Below are positions 41,277 to 49,869 of a stretch of 64,000 nucleotides of DNA, in pieces. The notes beneath the pieces were generated by a model. It was not told the origin of the DNA. It saw only the letters and a program-made list of their open reading frames with translations, and made no database searches. Source of the DNA: Micromonospora chersina (lineage in GTDB: Bacteria > Actinomycetota > Actinomycetes > Mycobacteriales > Micromonosporaceae); the NCBI RefSeq assembly GCF_900091475.1, contig NZ_FMIB01000002.1:620001-684000 (forward strand), written 5' to 3'. The position numbers were made by a program, and so were the translations under genes. Within the stretch, counting starts at the first letter, position 1. Every line of letters begins with the position of its first letter.

Positions 41277-42227
41277 ATGTCGCCCCACGGAACGGTTCGG
41301 TCGCCGCTGCCCGCGCCAGGAGGCGGTGGGGACGGACTGGCCCTGGAGGTGGAGACGCCCGTGCGTCCCGGTCTGCGGCTGGAGGTGGCGGGCGCTCGGC
41401 GGTTCCTGATCCGCCAGGCCGACCGGGTCGTCCTGCTGGCCCGACAACATCCCTGGCATCACGGCGTCCACTACGTCCGGATCGCGGGCTACCGATCGCC
41501 GGTACCACCGATCAGCGCCGCCCAGGCCCGCCGGGTCGGGGACACCGGCGGCGACGGGGACCGGGCAGCGCGCTGGGCCCACCGGTTCGTCAGTTGGCTC
41601 GCCGAGGCCGAGGACGGGCCGTTGCACCGGGGACGGTGGCACCTCACGCCCGGCATGCCGCACTGGGCGGTCCCGGGCCACTGGCCGCGGCTGCCGGTGG
41701 TCGATCCGGACCGTGGCCACATCACCTGGTTCGGCTACGGCCACCCCGTCGAGGACCAGCGCGACATCCTCCCGCTGCGCCGCCTCGCCCCGCCGGACAG
41801 CTCCCGGGTGCGGGCGTGGCGCCGGCAGGTCCGCGAGGGGACGCTGCCGCCCGTGCTGCTCTGGTGGGTCAGCGGCCTCCAGACACTGCTGGTCCTCGAC
41901 GGCCACGACCGGATCGTCGCCGCGCTCGCCGAGGGGACCCGACCGCCGGTGCTGGTTCTCGCGCCTCCTGTCGACCCCGCGACGGTCGCCGCCGGGGAAC
42001 GACGGGAACTGCGCGCGTACTCCGAGCGGATGGCCGCCCTCGCGGGCCGCAGCGATGTCGCGCCCGCTCGGGTGGCCGCCGCGTCGCAGCAGTTCGCCGC
42101 CGCGCTGCGCCAGACCGCAGGCGACCTGGGCCGGAACCGGGCCTGGCCGCTGCGCGGCGGCGTCGGAGCATGGGAGTGGCTCGCGGCGGACCTCGCGCCC
42201 GGCTGGCCCCCGGCTGAGCAACGGTGA
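41277..42227 (+). CDS. Unknown protein with a ParB-like DGHDR segment
   Basis: A 316-residue soluble protein, not recognised. The middle (about 180-230) reads like the core of ParB N-terminal/sulfiredoxin-fold domains: PVLLWWVSGLQTLLVLDGHDRIVAALAEG followed by a VLVL strand, where DGH-R is the usual nucleotide-binding motif. The N-terminal 170 residues are rich in Trp, His, Arg and Pro, with WHLTPGMPHWAVPGHWPRLP, and no partner helix-turn-helix is visible. No signal peptide or membrane segment. ATG at 41277 is the first start after the divergent PPOX gene. A regulatory or sensing role is possible but unproven. Confidence 0.7.
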   Translation: MSPHGTVRSPLPAPGGGGDGLALEVETPVRPGLRLEVAGARRFLIRQADRVVLLARQHPWHHGVHYVRIAGYRSPVPPISAAQARRVGDTGGDGDRAARWAHRFVSWLAEAEDGPLHRGRWHLTPGMPHWAVPGHWPRLPVVDPDRGHITWFGYGHPVEDQRDILPLRRLAPPDSSRVRAWRRQVREGTLPPVLLWWVSGLQTLLVLDGHDRIVAALAEGTRPPVLVLAPPVDPATVAAGERRELRAYSERMAALAGRSDVAPARVAAASQQFAAALRQTAGDLGRNRAWPLRGGVGAWEWLAADLAPGWPPAEQR

Positions 42228-42277
42228 GCTGGTCCTCCCGCTGCGGTAACCCGGTCGGCCCGGCGTCCGATCCCTGG

Positions 42278-42283
42278 TAGGTT
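42278..42283 (+). promoter_or_regulatory. Candidate -10 box, near-leaderless
   Basis: TAGGTT ends eight bases before the GTG at 42292, with no ribosome-binding site between. Confidence 0.45.
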
Positions 42284-42291
42284 CGCTCGCC

Positions 42292-43560
42292 GTGACGACG
42301 GGGACCGCGGGGGATCGGCTTGACGGGCGTTTCGCGCGGCTCTGGACCGCCAGCACCCTGTCGGCGCTGGGCAGCGGCATGGCCACGGTGGCCGCCCCGC
42401 TCTACGTGGCCTCCCAGACCGACGACCCGCTGACCGTGTCGGCGGGCGCCGCGGTGGCCTGGCTGCCCTGGCTGCTGTTCGCGCTGCCCGGCGGGGTGCT
42501 GGTGGACCGGGTCGACAGGCGCCGGCTCATGGTGGTCATCGACTGGTTGCGGGTGGCCGTGCTGGCCGTGCTGGCCGCCGCGATGGTCACCGACCGGGCC
42601 GGGGTGCCGCTGCTCTACGCGGTGCTGTTCGTGGTCAACACCGGCGAGGTGGTGTTCCGCACCGCCGCGCAGGCGGTCGTGCCCGCGGTGGTGCCGCGGT
42701 CCCGGCTGGAACGGGCCAACGGCTGGCTGGGCGGCGGCACCCAGATCATGCAGAACATGGTCGCCGGCCCGCTCGGCGGCTTCCTCTTCGTGGTGGCCGC
42801 GGCCATCCCGTTCGCCGCCAACGCCGGCACGTACGCGCTCAGCGCCGTCCTCGTCGGCCTCCTCGCCGGGTCGTACCGGGGTTCGCCCGGGGCGGGCGGG
42901 CGCCGCTCGGTGCGCGCGGACGTCGCCGAGGGGTTCCGCTGGCTGCTGTCCCAGCGGCTGCTGCGCACCATGACCCTGCTCATCGGGCTGCTCAACGTCA
43001 CCCTGACCGCCGCCCTCGCGGTGCTCGTGCTGCTCGCCACCGACCGGCTGGGCCTCGGCTCGGTCGGCTACGGCGCGCTGTTCACCTGCATGGCCGTGGG
43101 CGGGCTGCTCGGCTCGGCGGTCGGCGACCGGCTGGTCGCCACCATCACCGCGACCTGGACCGTCCGGGTCGGCCTGCTCGTCGAGGCCGGCCTGCACCTG
43201 GCCCTGGCCGCCTCGCGCAGCGCCGTGGTGGTCGGGCTGGCGCTGTTCGCCTTCGGCGTGCACGGCGCGCTGTGGAACATGGTCGCCAACTCGCTGCGCC
43301 AGCGGCTCACCCCGCCCGCGCTGATGGGCCGGGTGGGCAGCACCACGCTGTTCATCGCCGCGGGCGGCAACTGCGTCGGCGCGCTGCTGGGCGGCCTGGT
43401 CGCCGACCGGTACGGGATCACCGCGCCCTACTGGGTGGGGTTCGTAGTGGCCGTGGCGGTGATCGCCGCGACCTGGCGGGTGTTCGACCGGGCCACCGTG
43501 GCCACCGCGTACGCCGACCCGGCCCCGGACGGCCGGGAGACCCCGGCGTCGGTCGCCTGA
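42292..43560 (+). CDS. MFS exporter (MFS_3/EntS-like)
   Basis: A 422-residue transporter with twelve hydrophobic segments and the short signature loop GGVLVDRVDRRRLMVV after helix 2. The helix-4/5 region ERANGWLGGGTQIMQNMVAGPLGGFLF is typical of the enterobactin-exporter-like MFS_3 group, which mainly exports siderophores and antibiotics. GTG at 42292 with TAGGTT close upstream suggests a leaderless mRNA. No biosynthetic cluster is next to it, so the substrate is unknown. Confidence 0.88.
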   Translation: MTTGTAGDRLDGRFARLWTASTLSALGSGMATVAAPLYVASQTDDPLTVSAGAAVAWLPWLLFALPGGVLVDRVDRRRLMVVIDWLRVAVLAVLAAAMVTDRAGVPLLYAVLFVVNTGEVVFRTAAQAVVPAVVPRSRLERANGWLGGGTQIMQNMVAGPLGGFLFVVAAAIPFAANAGTYALSAVLVGLLAGSYRGSPGAGGRRSVRADVAEGFRWLLSQRLLRTMTLLIGLLNVTLTAALAVLVLLATDRLGLGSVGYGALFTCMAVGGLLGSAVGDRLVATITATWTVRVGLLVEAGLHLALAASRSAVVVGLALFAFGVHGALWNMVANSLRQRLTPPALMGRVGSTTLFIAAGGNCVGALLGGLVADRYGITAPYWVGFVVAVAVIAATWRVFDRATVATAYADPAPDGRETPASVA

Positions 43561-43566
43561 GCGCGC

Positions 43567-44634
43567 TCAGGACAGCGGCGGCACCGGCAGGGTGACGCCC
43601 TGCGCGGCCGCCTGGTGCGCCAGTTCGATCAGCTCCACCACGCCGACCGACTCGGCCGGGTCCACGGGCAGCGGCGCGCCCTCCCGCAGCGCGTCCGCGA
43701 GCTGCGCGTAGAAGTCCTGGTAGCGGCCCGCCTCGGTGGGCACCGACCGCAGCTCGCCGTCGGCGCCGAGCCCGCCGTACCGGTCGGGGTCGACCTCGCC
43801 CCAGCCCGGGGTGCCCGGCCGGCCGCCGTCGCGCAGCGCCGCCTCCTGCGGGTCCAGCCCGTACGAGGTGTAGGCGGCCCGGTCGCCGAGCACCCGGAAG
43901 CGCGGGCCGAGCTGCGCGGTGACCGCGCTCATCCACAGGTGGGAACGGACTCCGCCGGCGTGGGTGAGCGCCACGAACGCGTCGTCGTCGACCTCGGCGC
44001 CCGGCCGCCGCCGGTCCACCTCGGCGTAGACCCGCTGCACCGGCCCGAACAGCCGTACCGCCTGGTCGACCAGGTGGGCGCCCAGGTCGAACAGGGCGCC
44101 GCCGGCCTCGCCGGGTGCGGCGCTCTCCCGCCAGCCCGGCTTGATGGCCGGCCGCCACCGCTCGAACCGCGACTCGAAGCGGGCCACCCGGCCCAGCTCG
44201 CCGGCCTCGACCAGCCGGCGCACGGTCAGGAAGTCACCGTCCCAGCGGCGGTTCTGGAAGACGGTGAGCGGCACACCGGCGGCGGCCGCCTCCGCGACCA
44301 GCGCCCGCCCCTCGGCGGCGGTCGGCGCGAGCGGCTTGTCCACCACGACCGGCAGCCCGGCCGCCACCGCGGCCCGGGCCATGGGCACGTGCTGCCGGTT
44401 GGGCGTGGCCACCACGACCAGGTCGACGGTGTCGGCGGCCTGCCAGAGCTGGTCGGCGTCGTCGAGCACCCGGGCGTCGGGGTGCTCGGCGTTCACCTGC
44501 GCGCGGCGCTCCGGGTCCCGGGTGACCACCGCGTCCAGCCGGAGGCCGGGCGTGGCGGCGACCAGCGGGGCGTGGAACACCCGCCCCGCGATCCCGTACC
44601 CCAGCAGCCCCACCCGCAGCGGCGCCCGCCCCAT
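43567..44634 (-). CDS. Gfo/Idh/MocA family oxidoreductase
   Basis: A 355-residue NAD(P)-dependent dehydrogenase. Rossmann motif GLLGYGIAGRVFHAPL at 9-24, then VVVATPNRQHV and VVVDKPLAPT with the catalytic-site Lys. The C-terminal alpha/beta domain holds the substrate (FDLGAHLVDQAVRLFG has the usual Asp-xxx-His pair). Members oxidise or reduce sugars, inositols or similar polyols; substrate unknown. On its strand TAGATT (44673-44668) is a reasonable -10 box, and GGGGGGAC precedes the ATG. It is convergent with the MFS gene, stops six bases apart. Confidence 0.88.
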   Translation of the reverse strand: MGRAPLRVGLLGYGIAGRVFHAPLVAATPGLRLDAVVTRDPERRAQVNAEHPDARVLDDADQLWQAADTVDLVVVATPNRQHVPMARAAVAAGLPVVVDKPLAPTAAEGRALVAEAAAAGVPLTVFQNRRWDGDFLTVRRLVEAGELGRVARFESRFERWRPAIKPGWRESAAPGEAGGALFDLGAHLVDQAVRLFGPVQRVYAEVDRRRPGAEVDDDAFVALTHAGGVRSHLWMSAVTAQLGPRFRVLGDRAAYTSYGLDPQEAALRDGGRPGTPGWGEVDPDRYGGLGADGELRSVPTEAGRYQDFYAQLADALREGAPLPVDPAESVGVVELIELAHQAAAQGVTLPVPPLS

Positions 44635-44667
44635 GTCCGTCCCCCCGTCGTCGGTGATCCACCTGCG

Positions 44668-44673
44668 AATCTA
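44668..44673 (-). promoter_or_regulatory. Candidate -10 box of the Gfo/Idh/MocA gene
   Basis: TAGATT on the minus strand, about 33 bases before the ATG, in the divergent gap shared with the lycopene cyclase gene. Confidence 0.4.
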
Positions 44674-44743
44674 CGCGGCCCACCCGGGGCGGGACGGCGG
44701 GTCCCCGGCGGCGGCCGTTCCCGGGGTGTGGCAGCGTGGGCGG

Positions 44744-45985
44744 GTGCACCCAACCCCGGTCGAGGTCGACCTCGCGCTGGTGGGCGGCGGCGGGGCCGCC
44801 TCCCTGGTTCTGGCCGCCCTGGACCGGCACGACCTGACCGGCCTGCGGGTCGCCGTGGTCGACCCGGTGCGCAAGCGCGGCCAGGACCGCACCTGGGCGT
44901 TCTGGGGCGCACCCGGCGGCGACCTGGACCCGCTGCTGAGCGCGAGCTGGTCGCAGGTCGACGTGGTCACGCCCGCCGGCCGCCGCGTCCTGCCGCTCGC
45001 CCCGCTGCGGTACGCCATGCTCCGCTCCGGCCCGGTCTACGACCGGGCTGCCGCGGCCGAACAGCGGCTGGGCGCGGTGCGGATCGGCGCGCCGGCCGGC
45101 GCGCTCGCCGACGACGGTGACCGGGTGACCGTGCACGACCCCGAGGGGCGGCCGCTGGTCCGGGCCGGCTGGGTGCTCGACTCCCGGCCCCGCCCGCCAG
45201 CCCGGCCGGGGCGGACCAGGTGGCTGCAGCACTTCCGCGGCTGGTGGCTGGCCGCCGACCGGCCCACCTTCGACCCGGGCCGCGCCGTGCTCATGGACTT
45301 CCGCACCCCGCAGCCCGCCCGGGGGGTCTCCTTCGGCTACGTGCTGCCGGTCGACGAGCGCTACGCCCTGGTCGAGTACACCGAGTTCGGTCCCGCCGTG
45401 CTCACCGACGCGGAGTACGACGCGGCGCTGCGCGGCTACGCCGGCCTGCTCGACCTGGACCTGGGCCGGCTGCGGGTACGGGAGGTGGAGAACGGGGTGA
45501 TCCCGATGACCGACGGCCCGTTCGTCACCCGCCCCTCGCCGCGGGTGGTCCGGCTCGGCACGGCCGGCGGCGCCACCCGCCCGTCCACCGGGTTCACCTT
45601 CTCCGCGATGCTCCGCCAGGCCGAGCAGGTCGCCGGGGCCCTCGCGGCGGGCCGGCCGCCGGTGCCGTCGCCCGCGTACCCCCGGCGTCACCTCTGGATG
45701 GACGCCGTGGCGCTGCGCGCCCTGGACCGGGGGCACGTCGGCGGGGTGGAGTTCTTCGAGCGGCTCTTCGACCGCAACCCGCCGGAGCGGGTGCTGCGCT
45801 TCCTCGACGGCGCCACCGCACCGGCCGAGGACCTGGCCGTGATGCGGTCCAGCCCGCTGCTGCCGATGACCGGCGCGGTGCTGGGCGACGCCGTCGACCG
45901 GCTGCGCGCCCGGGTGCGCCGCGGCACGGCCCCCGCCCCCGTGCCGGAGGCCGGGCCGCGGGCCGCCGGTCAGGCCGGCTCGTAG
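44744..45985 (+). CDS. Lycopene cyclase family protein
   Basis: A 413-residue flavoprotein-like enzyme with an N-terminal dinucleotide-binding fold (DLALVGGGGAASLVLAAL), then RTWAFWGAP, LQHFRGWWL, MDFRTPQ, YVLPVDERYALVEYTEF, GVIPMTD and GTAGGATRPSTGFTF, all typical of the CrtY/CrtL cyclase family. These enzymes close beta or gamma rings on lycopene. No other carotenoid genes are near, so it is an orphan and its precursor must come from elsewhere. GTG at 44744 is the family-consistent start. Its last 16 bases overlap the end of the convergent reductase gene. Confidence 0.88.
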   Translation: MHPTPVEVDLALVGGGGAASLVLAALDRHDLTGLRVAVVDPVRKRGQDRTWAFWGAPGGDLDPLLSASWSQVDVVTPAGRRVLPLAPLRYAMLRSGPVYDRAAAAEQRLGAVRIGAPAGALADDGDRVTVHDPEGRPLVRAGWVLDSRPRPPARPGRTRWLQHFRGWWLAADRPTFDPGRAVLMDFRTPQPARGVSFGYVLPVDERYALVEYTEFGPAVLTDAEYDAALRGYAGLLDLDLGRLRVREVENGVIPMTDGPFVTRPSPRVVRLGTAGGATRPSTGFTFSAMLRQAEQVAGALAAGRPPVPSPAYPRRHLWMDAVALRALDRGHVGGVEFFERLFDRNPPERVLRFLDGATAPAEDLAVMRSSPLLPMTGAVLGDAVDRLRARVRRGTAPAPVPEAGPRAAGQAGS

Positions 45986-46551
45986 CGGGCGATCACCACG
46001 CCGGTGGTCGTGGTGACGCTGTCGGTCAGCCGCAGCTCGCCCGGCTCGTCGCCCGGGTCGAACAGCCGCCGCCCGCCGCCGAGCACCACCGGGTGGACCA
46101 GCAGCACGTACGCGTCGACCAGCCCGTGCCGGCGCAGCGACCGGACCAGCTCACCGCTGCCCAGCACGGCGATGTCCGGCCCGGGCCGCGCCTTGAGTTC
46201 CCGCACCGCCTCGATCACGTCGCCCTTCAGCAGGTGGGAGTTCACCCACGGCAGCGGCTCGTCCAGCGTGGTCGAGGCGACGTGCTTGGGCAGCGCGTCG
46301 AGCACCGGCGTGAACGGGTTGCCGGTCTGCCGGGGCCAGTAGCCGGCGAAGTCGGCCCAGGTGCGGCGGCCGAGCAGCAGCGCACCGGTCGAGGCCATGC
46401 CCTCGCCCATCTTCCGCCCCAGGACCGGGTCGTTGTGGGGCACCGCCCAGCCACCCCGGGTGAAGCCGTCCCGGGTGTCCTCGTCGGGACGTCCGGGTGC
46501 CTGCATCACGCCGTCCAGGCTGACGTTCTCGGTGACGATGATCTTCGGCAT
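45970..46551 (-). CDS. Dihydrofolate reductase / RibD C-terminal family protein
   Basis: A 193-residue reductase-fold protein starting KIIVTENVSLDGVMQAPG, with LLLGRRTWADFAGYWP, HVASTTLDEPLPW, IAVLGSGELVRSLRRHGLVD and HPVVLGGGRRLF. This is the usual pattern of RibD-C-like oxidoreductases in actinobacteria; they bind NADPH but rarely act on folate. ATG at 46551 has GAGGAG upstream. It overlaps the lycopene cyclase by 16 bases tail to tail. Confidence 0.87.
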   Translation of the reverse strand: MPKIIVTENVSLDGVMQAPGRPDEDTRDGFTRGGWAVPHNDPVLGRKMGEGMASTGALLLGRRTWADFAGYWPRQTGNPFTPVLDALPKHVASTTLDEPLPWVNSHLLKGDVIEAVRELKARPGPDIAVLGSGELVRSLRRHGLVDAYVLLVHPVVLGGGRRLFDPGDEPGELRLTDSVTTTTGVVIARYEPA

Positions 46552-46633
46552 GCCGCTCCTCGGGGGTTCGGGGCCGGCCCGCTGCCGGCCCTCCACCCCT
46601 GACACGTTCGGCGACCGCCGGATTCGACAGCGG

Positions 46634-47746
46634 TCAGCGGCCGAGTTCCGCGCCCACCCGGTCGCGGACCAGCACCCGCAGGCCCTCCATCGGGTCGCCG
46701 TCGCCCGCGCCGAGCCGGTTGCGCACCGCCGCCACCGTCAGCCCCAGATCGGGGTACGCGAACGCGAGGCTGCCGCCGCTGCCCGCGGTGCCGAACGAGC
46801 CGTCCGCGTCGACCGCGTAGCCGAGGCCGAAGGTCACCTCCGCGCCGAACACCCAGTCCTCGCCCCGCACCGCCACCGCCGACACCTCGGCGAGGCGGTC
46901 CGGCGAGATCAGCCGCACCCCGTCGACAGGGCCGAGCAGCGCCGCGTACATCCGGGCGACCGCGCGGGCCGACATCGTGCCGACCGACGGCACGTCGGCG
47001 CGCAGCACCTCGGGGCGGCTGCCGGTGGTGACGTCCGGGCGGACGTGCGGCGGCGCCACCGCGTCGAAGTTCGGCAGGTTCGCGCTGGCGTACGTCAGGA
47101 GGGCGGACAGGCCGGCGTCCTCCAGCCGGGCCAGCCGGGGCAGGTCGGCCTCGGGCACGCCGAGGAACAGCTCGCGGGTCAGGCCGAGCGGCCCGGCCAC
47201 CTCCTCGGCCAGCACCTGCGACACCGGCTTCCCGGTCACCCGCCGGACCACCTCGCCGACCAGCCAGCCCCACGTCCAGGCGTGGTACGCCAACCGCTCG
47301 CCGGGCGCCCAGAGCGGCTCGGCGTCGGCGAGCAGCCCGCACATCCGGTCCCAGTCGGCGAAGTCCGCCGGGGTGACGTCGGCGGGCAGGGCGGGCAGCC
47401 CGGCCGTGTGGGTGAGCGCGTGCCGCAGGGTGATGCCGTCCTTGCCGTGCCGGGCGAACTCCGGCCACACGTCGGCGACGCGCAGGTCGTAGTCGAGCCG
47501 CCCCTGCTCGGCCAGCGTGTGCACCACGGTGGCGGTGAGTCCCTTGCCGGTGGAGACGGCGTGCACCGGGGTGTCGGCGGTCAGCGGCCGGCCGGTGGTG
47601 GCGTCGGCCACGCCGGCCTGCTCCTCGACGATCGGCGCCCCGTCCAGGTACGCGGCCACCTGCACGCCGGCCTCCCGCCCGGAGGTCACGAGATCGTCGA
47701 TCGTGGCGCGTACCTCGGCCCGCAGGCCGTCCCACCGTCCGTCCAT
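46634..47746 (-). CDS. Serine hydrolase, beta-lactamase (class C-like) fold
   Basis: A 370-residue penicillin-binding-fold hydrolase. The nucleophile motif STGKG (Ser65, Lys68) sits after VHAVS. The Tyr motif is YHAW (about 154) in place of YxN, and GTAGSGG takes the place of the KTG motif. This matches the EstB/DUF group of beta-lactamase-family esterases rather than antibiotic-hydrolysing enzymes. No signal peptide, so it acts in the cytoplasm. The start is divergent from rnhA with a gap of 68 bases. Confidence 0.87.
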   Translation of the reverse strand: MDGRWDGLRAEVRATIDDLVTSGREAGVQVAAYLDGAPIVEEQAGVADATTGRPLTADTPVHAVSTGKGLTATVVHTLAEQGRLDYDLRVADVWPEFARHGKDGITLRHALTHTAGLPALPADVTPADFADWDRMCGLLADAEPLWAPGERLAYHAWTWGWLVGEVVRRVTGKPVSQVLAEEVAGPLGLTRELFLGVPEADLPRLARLEDAGLSALLTYASANLPNFDAVAPPHVRPDVTTGSRPEVLRADVPSVGTMSARAVARMYAALLGPVDGVRLISPDRLAEVSAVAVRGEDWVFGAEVTFGLGYAVDADGSFGTAGSGGSLAFAYPDLGLTVAAVRNRLGAGDGDPMEGLRVLVRDRVGAELGR

Positions 47747-47802
47747 GATCGGTGACCCTGCCAGACCGCCCCGGTGGTGTCGTGCGGTTTTCCGTCGCCG
47801 GG

Positions 47803-47808
47803 TAGGTT
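47803..47808 (+). promoter_or_regulatory. Candidate -10 box of rnhA, leaderless type
   Basis: TAGGTT ends six bases before the ATG at 47815; no ribosome-binding site. Confidence 0.5.
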
Positions 47809-47814
47809 GCCGGC

Positions 47815-48291
47815 ATGGCGGAGGCGGCGACCGGCGGGGTCGTGGAGATCTGGACCGACGGAGCGTGCAGCGGCAATCCCGGCCCCGGTGGCTGGGGCGT
47901 GCTGCTGCGCTGGGGCGGGCACGAGCGCGAGCTGTGCGGCGGCGAGGCGACCCCGACCACGAACAACCGGATGGAGCTGACCGCCGCGATCCGGGCGTTG
48001 GAGAGCCTGACCCGCCCGGTCGCCGTGCGGCTGCACACCGACAGCACGTACGTGCGCAACGGCATCACGAGCTGGCTGGCCTCGTGGAAGCGCAACGGCT
48101 GGCTGACCGCGGCGAAGCAGCCGGTGAAGAACGCCGACCTGTGGCAGCGGCTGGAGGCCGCCTGCGGCCGGCACGACGTGACCTGGCTCTGGGTGAAGGG
48201 CCACAACGGACACCCGGAGAACGAGCGGGCCGACGCGCTGGCCAACCGGGGGATGGTCGAGGCGCGGGCGGCGGCGCCGGCGGCCCGCTGA
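47815..48291 (+). CDS. rnhA: Ribonuclease HI
   Basis: A 158-residue type 1 RNase H that cuts RNA in RNA-DNA hybrids. The catalytic set Asp15 ([16 protein letters not shown]), Glu54 ([11 protein letters not shown]), Asp76 (LHTDSTYV) and Asp140 ([10 protein letters not shown]) is complete, with His in VKGHNGH. The length is that of a single-domain enzyme with no hybrid-binding extension. The promoter box TAGGTT lies six bases from the ATG. Confidence 0.94.
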   Translation: MAEAATGGVVEIWTDGACSGNPGPGGWGVLLRWGGHERELCGGEATPTTNNRMELTAAIRALESLTRPVAVRLHTDSTYVRNGITSWLASWKRNGWLTAAKQPVKNADLWQRLEAACGRHDVTWLWVKGHNGHPENERADALANRGMVEARAAAPAAR

Positions 48292-48303
48292 GCCCGGTGC
48301 GGG

Positions 48304-48332
48304 TTGTGTCGACAGCTGTCGATGGGTAACGT
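48304..48332 (+). promoter_or_regulatory. P450 promoter with a palindrome in the spacer
   Basis: TTGTGT (48304-48309), a 17-base spacer, and TAACGT (48327-48332). The spacer is largely filled by the perfect 14-base palindrome TCGACAGCTGTCGA (48309-48322), a typical place for a repressor to block polymerase. Transcription would start near 48339. Confidence 0.6.
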
Positions 48333-48379
48333 AGCGGATCGATGCCGTCACGGACAGTCGCCCTCCTGGAGGTGTCCGC

Positions 48380-49603
48380 GTGACCGTTGCGCCCCTCACC
48401 GACCTGCCGCTCTGGCCCCCGACCAACCTCGACCGTGACCCGCTCGTCCCGCTCGACGCGGGGGAGCGGCGACGGTTCGCCGGCCCGGTCACCCGGGTCC
48501 GGCTCCCCACCGACGCGACGGCCTGGCTGGTCACCCGGCACGCCGACGTCAGGCAGATGCTGCGCCACCCCGGCTTCAGCGCCGACCTGACCCGGCCGGG
48601 CTTCCCGCTGCTGCGCCGGATAGCGCCCGGCGCGTTCGGCGACCGCCGGGGCGGGTTCATCCGGATGGACGGCGCCGAGCACGCCCGGTTGCGCCGGATG
48701 CTCACCGCCGAATTCATGATCAGGAACGTGCGGCGGATCGAGCCGCTGATCCGGCAGACCGTCGACCGGGCGCTGGACGAGCTGCACGCCGCCGGCCCGC
48801 CCGCCGACCTGGTCGCGCACGTCGCCCTGCCGGTGCCGTCGATGGTGATCTGCCACCTGCTCGGCGTCCCGTACGCCGACCACGACTTCTTCCAGGAGCG
48901 CAGCCGGACGCTCATCGACCGGGACGCCCCGCCGGAGCGGGTCCAGCGGCACGTGCGGGAGCTGCGCGACTACCTGCACCGGCTGGTCGAGGCGAAGGTG
49001 GCCACCGGTGAGCGCGCCGACGACCTGCTCAGCCGGCTCGCCCGTGACCGGGTGGACGCCGGGGACCTGGCCGTCGACGAACTGGTCGGCATGGCCGTGC
49101 TGCTGCTCATCGCGGGCCACGAGACGACGGCGAACATGATCGGGCTGAGCACCCTGCTGCTGCTGCGCCACCCCGCCCGGTACGCCGCTCTCCGCGACGA
49201 CCCGGGGCACGCCGACGGGCTGGTCGACGAACTGCTGCGCTACCTCAGCATCGTGCGCACCGGGCTGCCCCGCCTGGCCACCGAGGACGTCGAGATCGGC
49301 GGGCAGCTGATCCGGGCCGGGGAGGGCGCCATCGCGGTGCTCTCCCTGGCCAACCGGGACGGGGCGACCTTCGACCGGCCGGACGAGTTCGACCCGTACC
49401 GGGCGGCGCAGCACCACGTGGCGTTCGGCTTCGGGGTGCACCAGTGCATCGGCCAGCCCCTCGCCCGCGCGGAGCTGCGGATCGCCCTCGTGGAGCTGGC
49501 CCGCCGGTTCCCCCGGCTGCGCCCGGCCGCCACGGCGGGCCGGCTGCCCACCCGGGACAGCTCGGTCGTCTACGGCCTCGACGCGCTGCCGGTGACCTGG
49601 TGA
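48380..49603 (+). CDS. Cytochrome P450 (CYP105-like)
   Basis: A 407-residue monooxygenase with all core motifs: oxygen-activating helix AGHETT (245-250), ExxR as ELLR (284-287), and the heme loop FGFGVHQCIGQPLAR with the thiolate Cys356. It resembles soluble actinobacterial CYP105-type enzymes that act on small hydrophobic compounds. GTG at 48380 follows GGAGGTG. The stop overlaps the ferredoxin start (GTGA), so enzyme and redox partner are co-translated. A ferredoxin reductase is not nearby. The palindromic promoter suggests induction by a substrate-sensing repressor encoded elsewhere. Confidence 0.92.
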   Translation: MTVAPLTDLPLWPPTNLDRDPLVPLDAGERRRFAGPVTRVRLPTDATAWLVTRHADVRQMLRHPGFSADLTRPGFPLLRRIAPGAFGDRRGGFIRMDGAEHARLRRMLTAEFMIRNVRRIEPLIRQTVDRALDELHAAGPPADLVAHVALPVPSMVICHLLGVPYADHDFFQERSRTLIDRDAPPERVQRHVRELRDYLHRLVEAKVATGERADDLLSRLARDRVDAGDLAVDELVGMAVLLLIAGHETTANMIGLSTLLLLRHPARYAALRDDPGHADGLVDELLRYLSIVRTGLPRLATEDVEIGGQLIRAGEGAIAVLSLANRDGATFDRPDEFDPYRAAQHHVAFGFGVHQCIGQPLARAELRIALVELARRFPRLRPAATAGRLPTRDSSVVYGLDALPVTW

Positions 49604-49857
49604 GCGCGGCCGTGCGGGTGGGCGTGGACCGGGACCGCTGCTGCGGCGCGGGCAACTGCGTGGTGACCGCGCCGGAGGTCTTCGACCAGGACGACGAGGA
49701 CGGCCTCGTGCTGCTGCGCCGTGCCGAGCCGCCGGCCGACGTCCTCGACCGGGTGCGACTCGCCGTGGAGCTCTGCCCGGCCGGGGCGATAAGCGTCGCG
49801 TCCCGGCCGGAGCGCTCCGCGGTCGCCGGCTCCCCGGAGGCGTCCGCGGCGCCGTGA
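49600..49857 (+). CDS. 3Fe-4S type ferredoxin, P450 partner
   Basis: An 85-residue ferredoxin of the P450-associated class. It begins VGVDRDRCCGAGNCV, where the second Cys of a standard 4Fe cluster is replaced by Gly/Ala, and ends with ELCPAGAISV; this spacing is normal for [3Fe-4S] proteins. GTG at 49600 overlaps the P450 stop. It would pass electrons from a reductase to the P450. The last 20 residues are a disordered Ser/Ala tail. Confidence 0.9.
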   Translation: MSAAVRVGVDRDRCCGAGNCVVTAPEVFDQDDEDGLVLLRRAEPPADVLDRVRLAVELCPAGAISVASRPERSAVAGSPEASAAP

Positions 49858-49869
49858 CCGCGGGGCCGC

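Noticed and set aside
46634..47746. Beta-lactamase resistance enzyme
   Set aside because: The KTG and YxN motifs are replaced and there is no signal peptide, which fits an esterase-type family member better.
48301..48330. SOS (LexA) box at the TCGACAGCTGTCGA palindrome
   Set aside because: It lacks the TCGAACRNNNGTTCGA consensus of actinobacterial LexA sites, and the controlled genes are a P450 and a ferredoxin.
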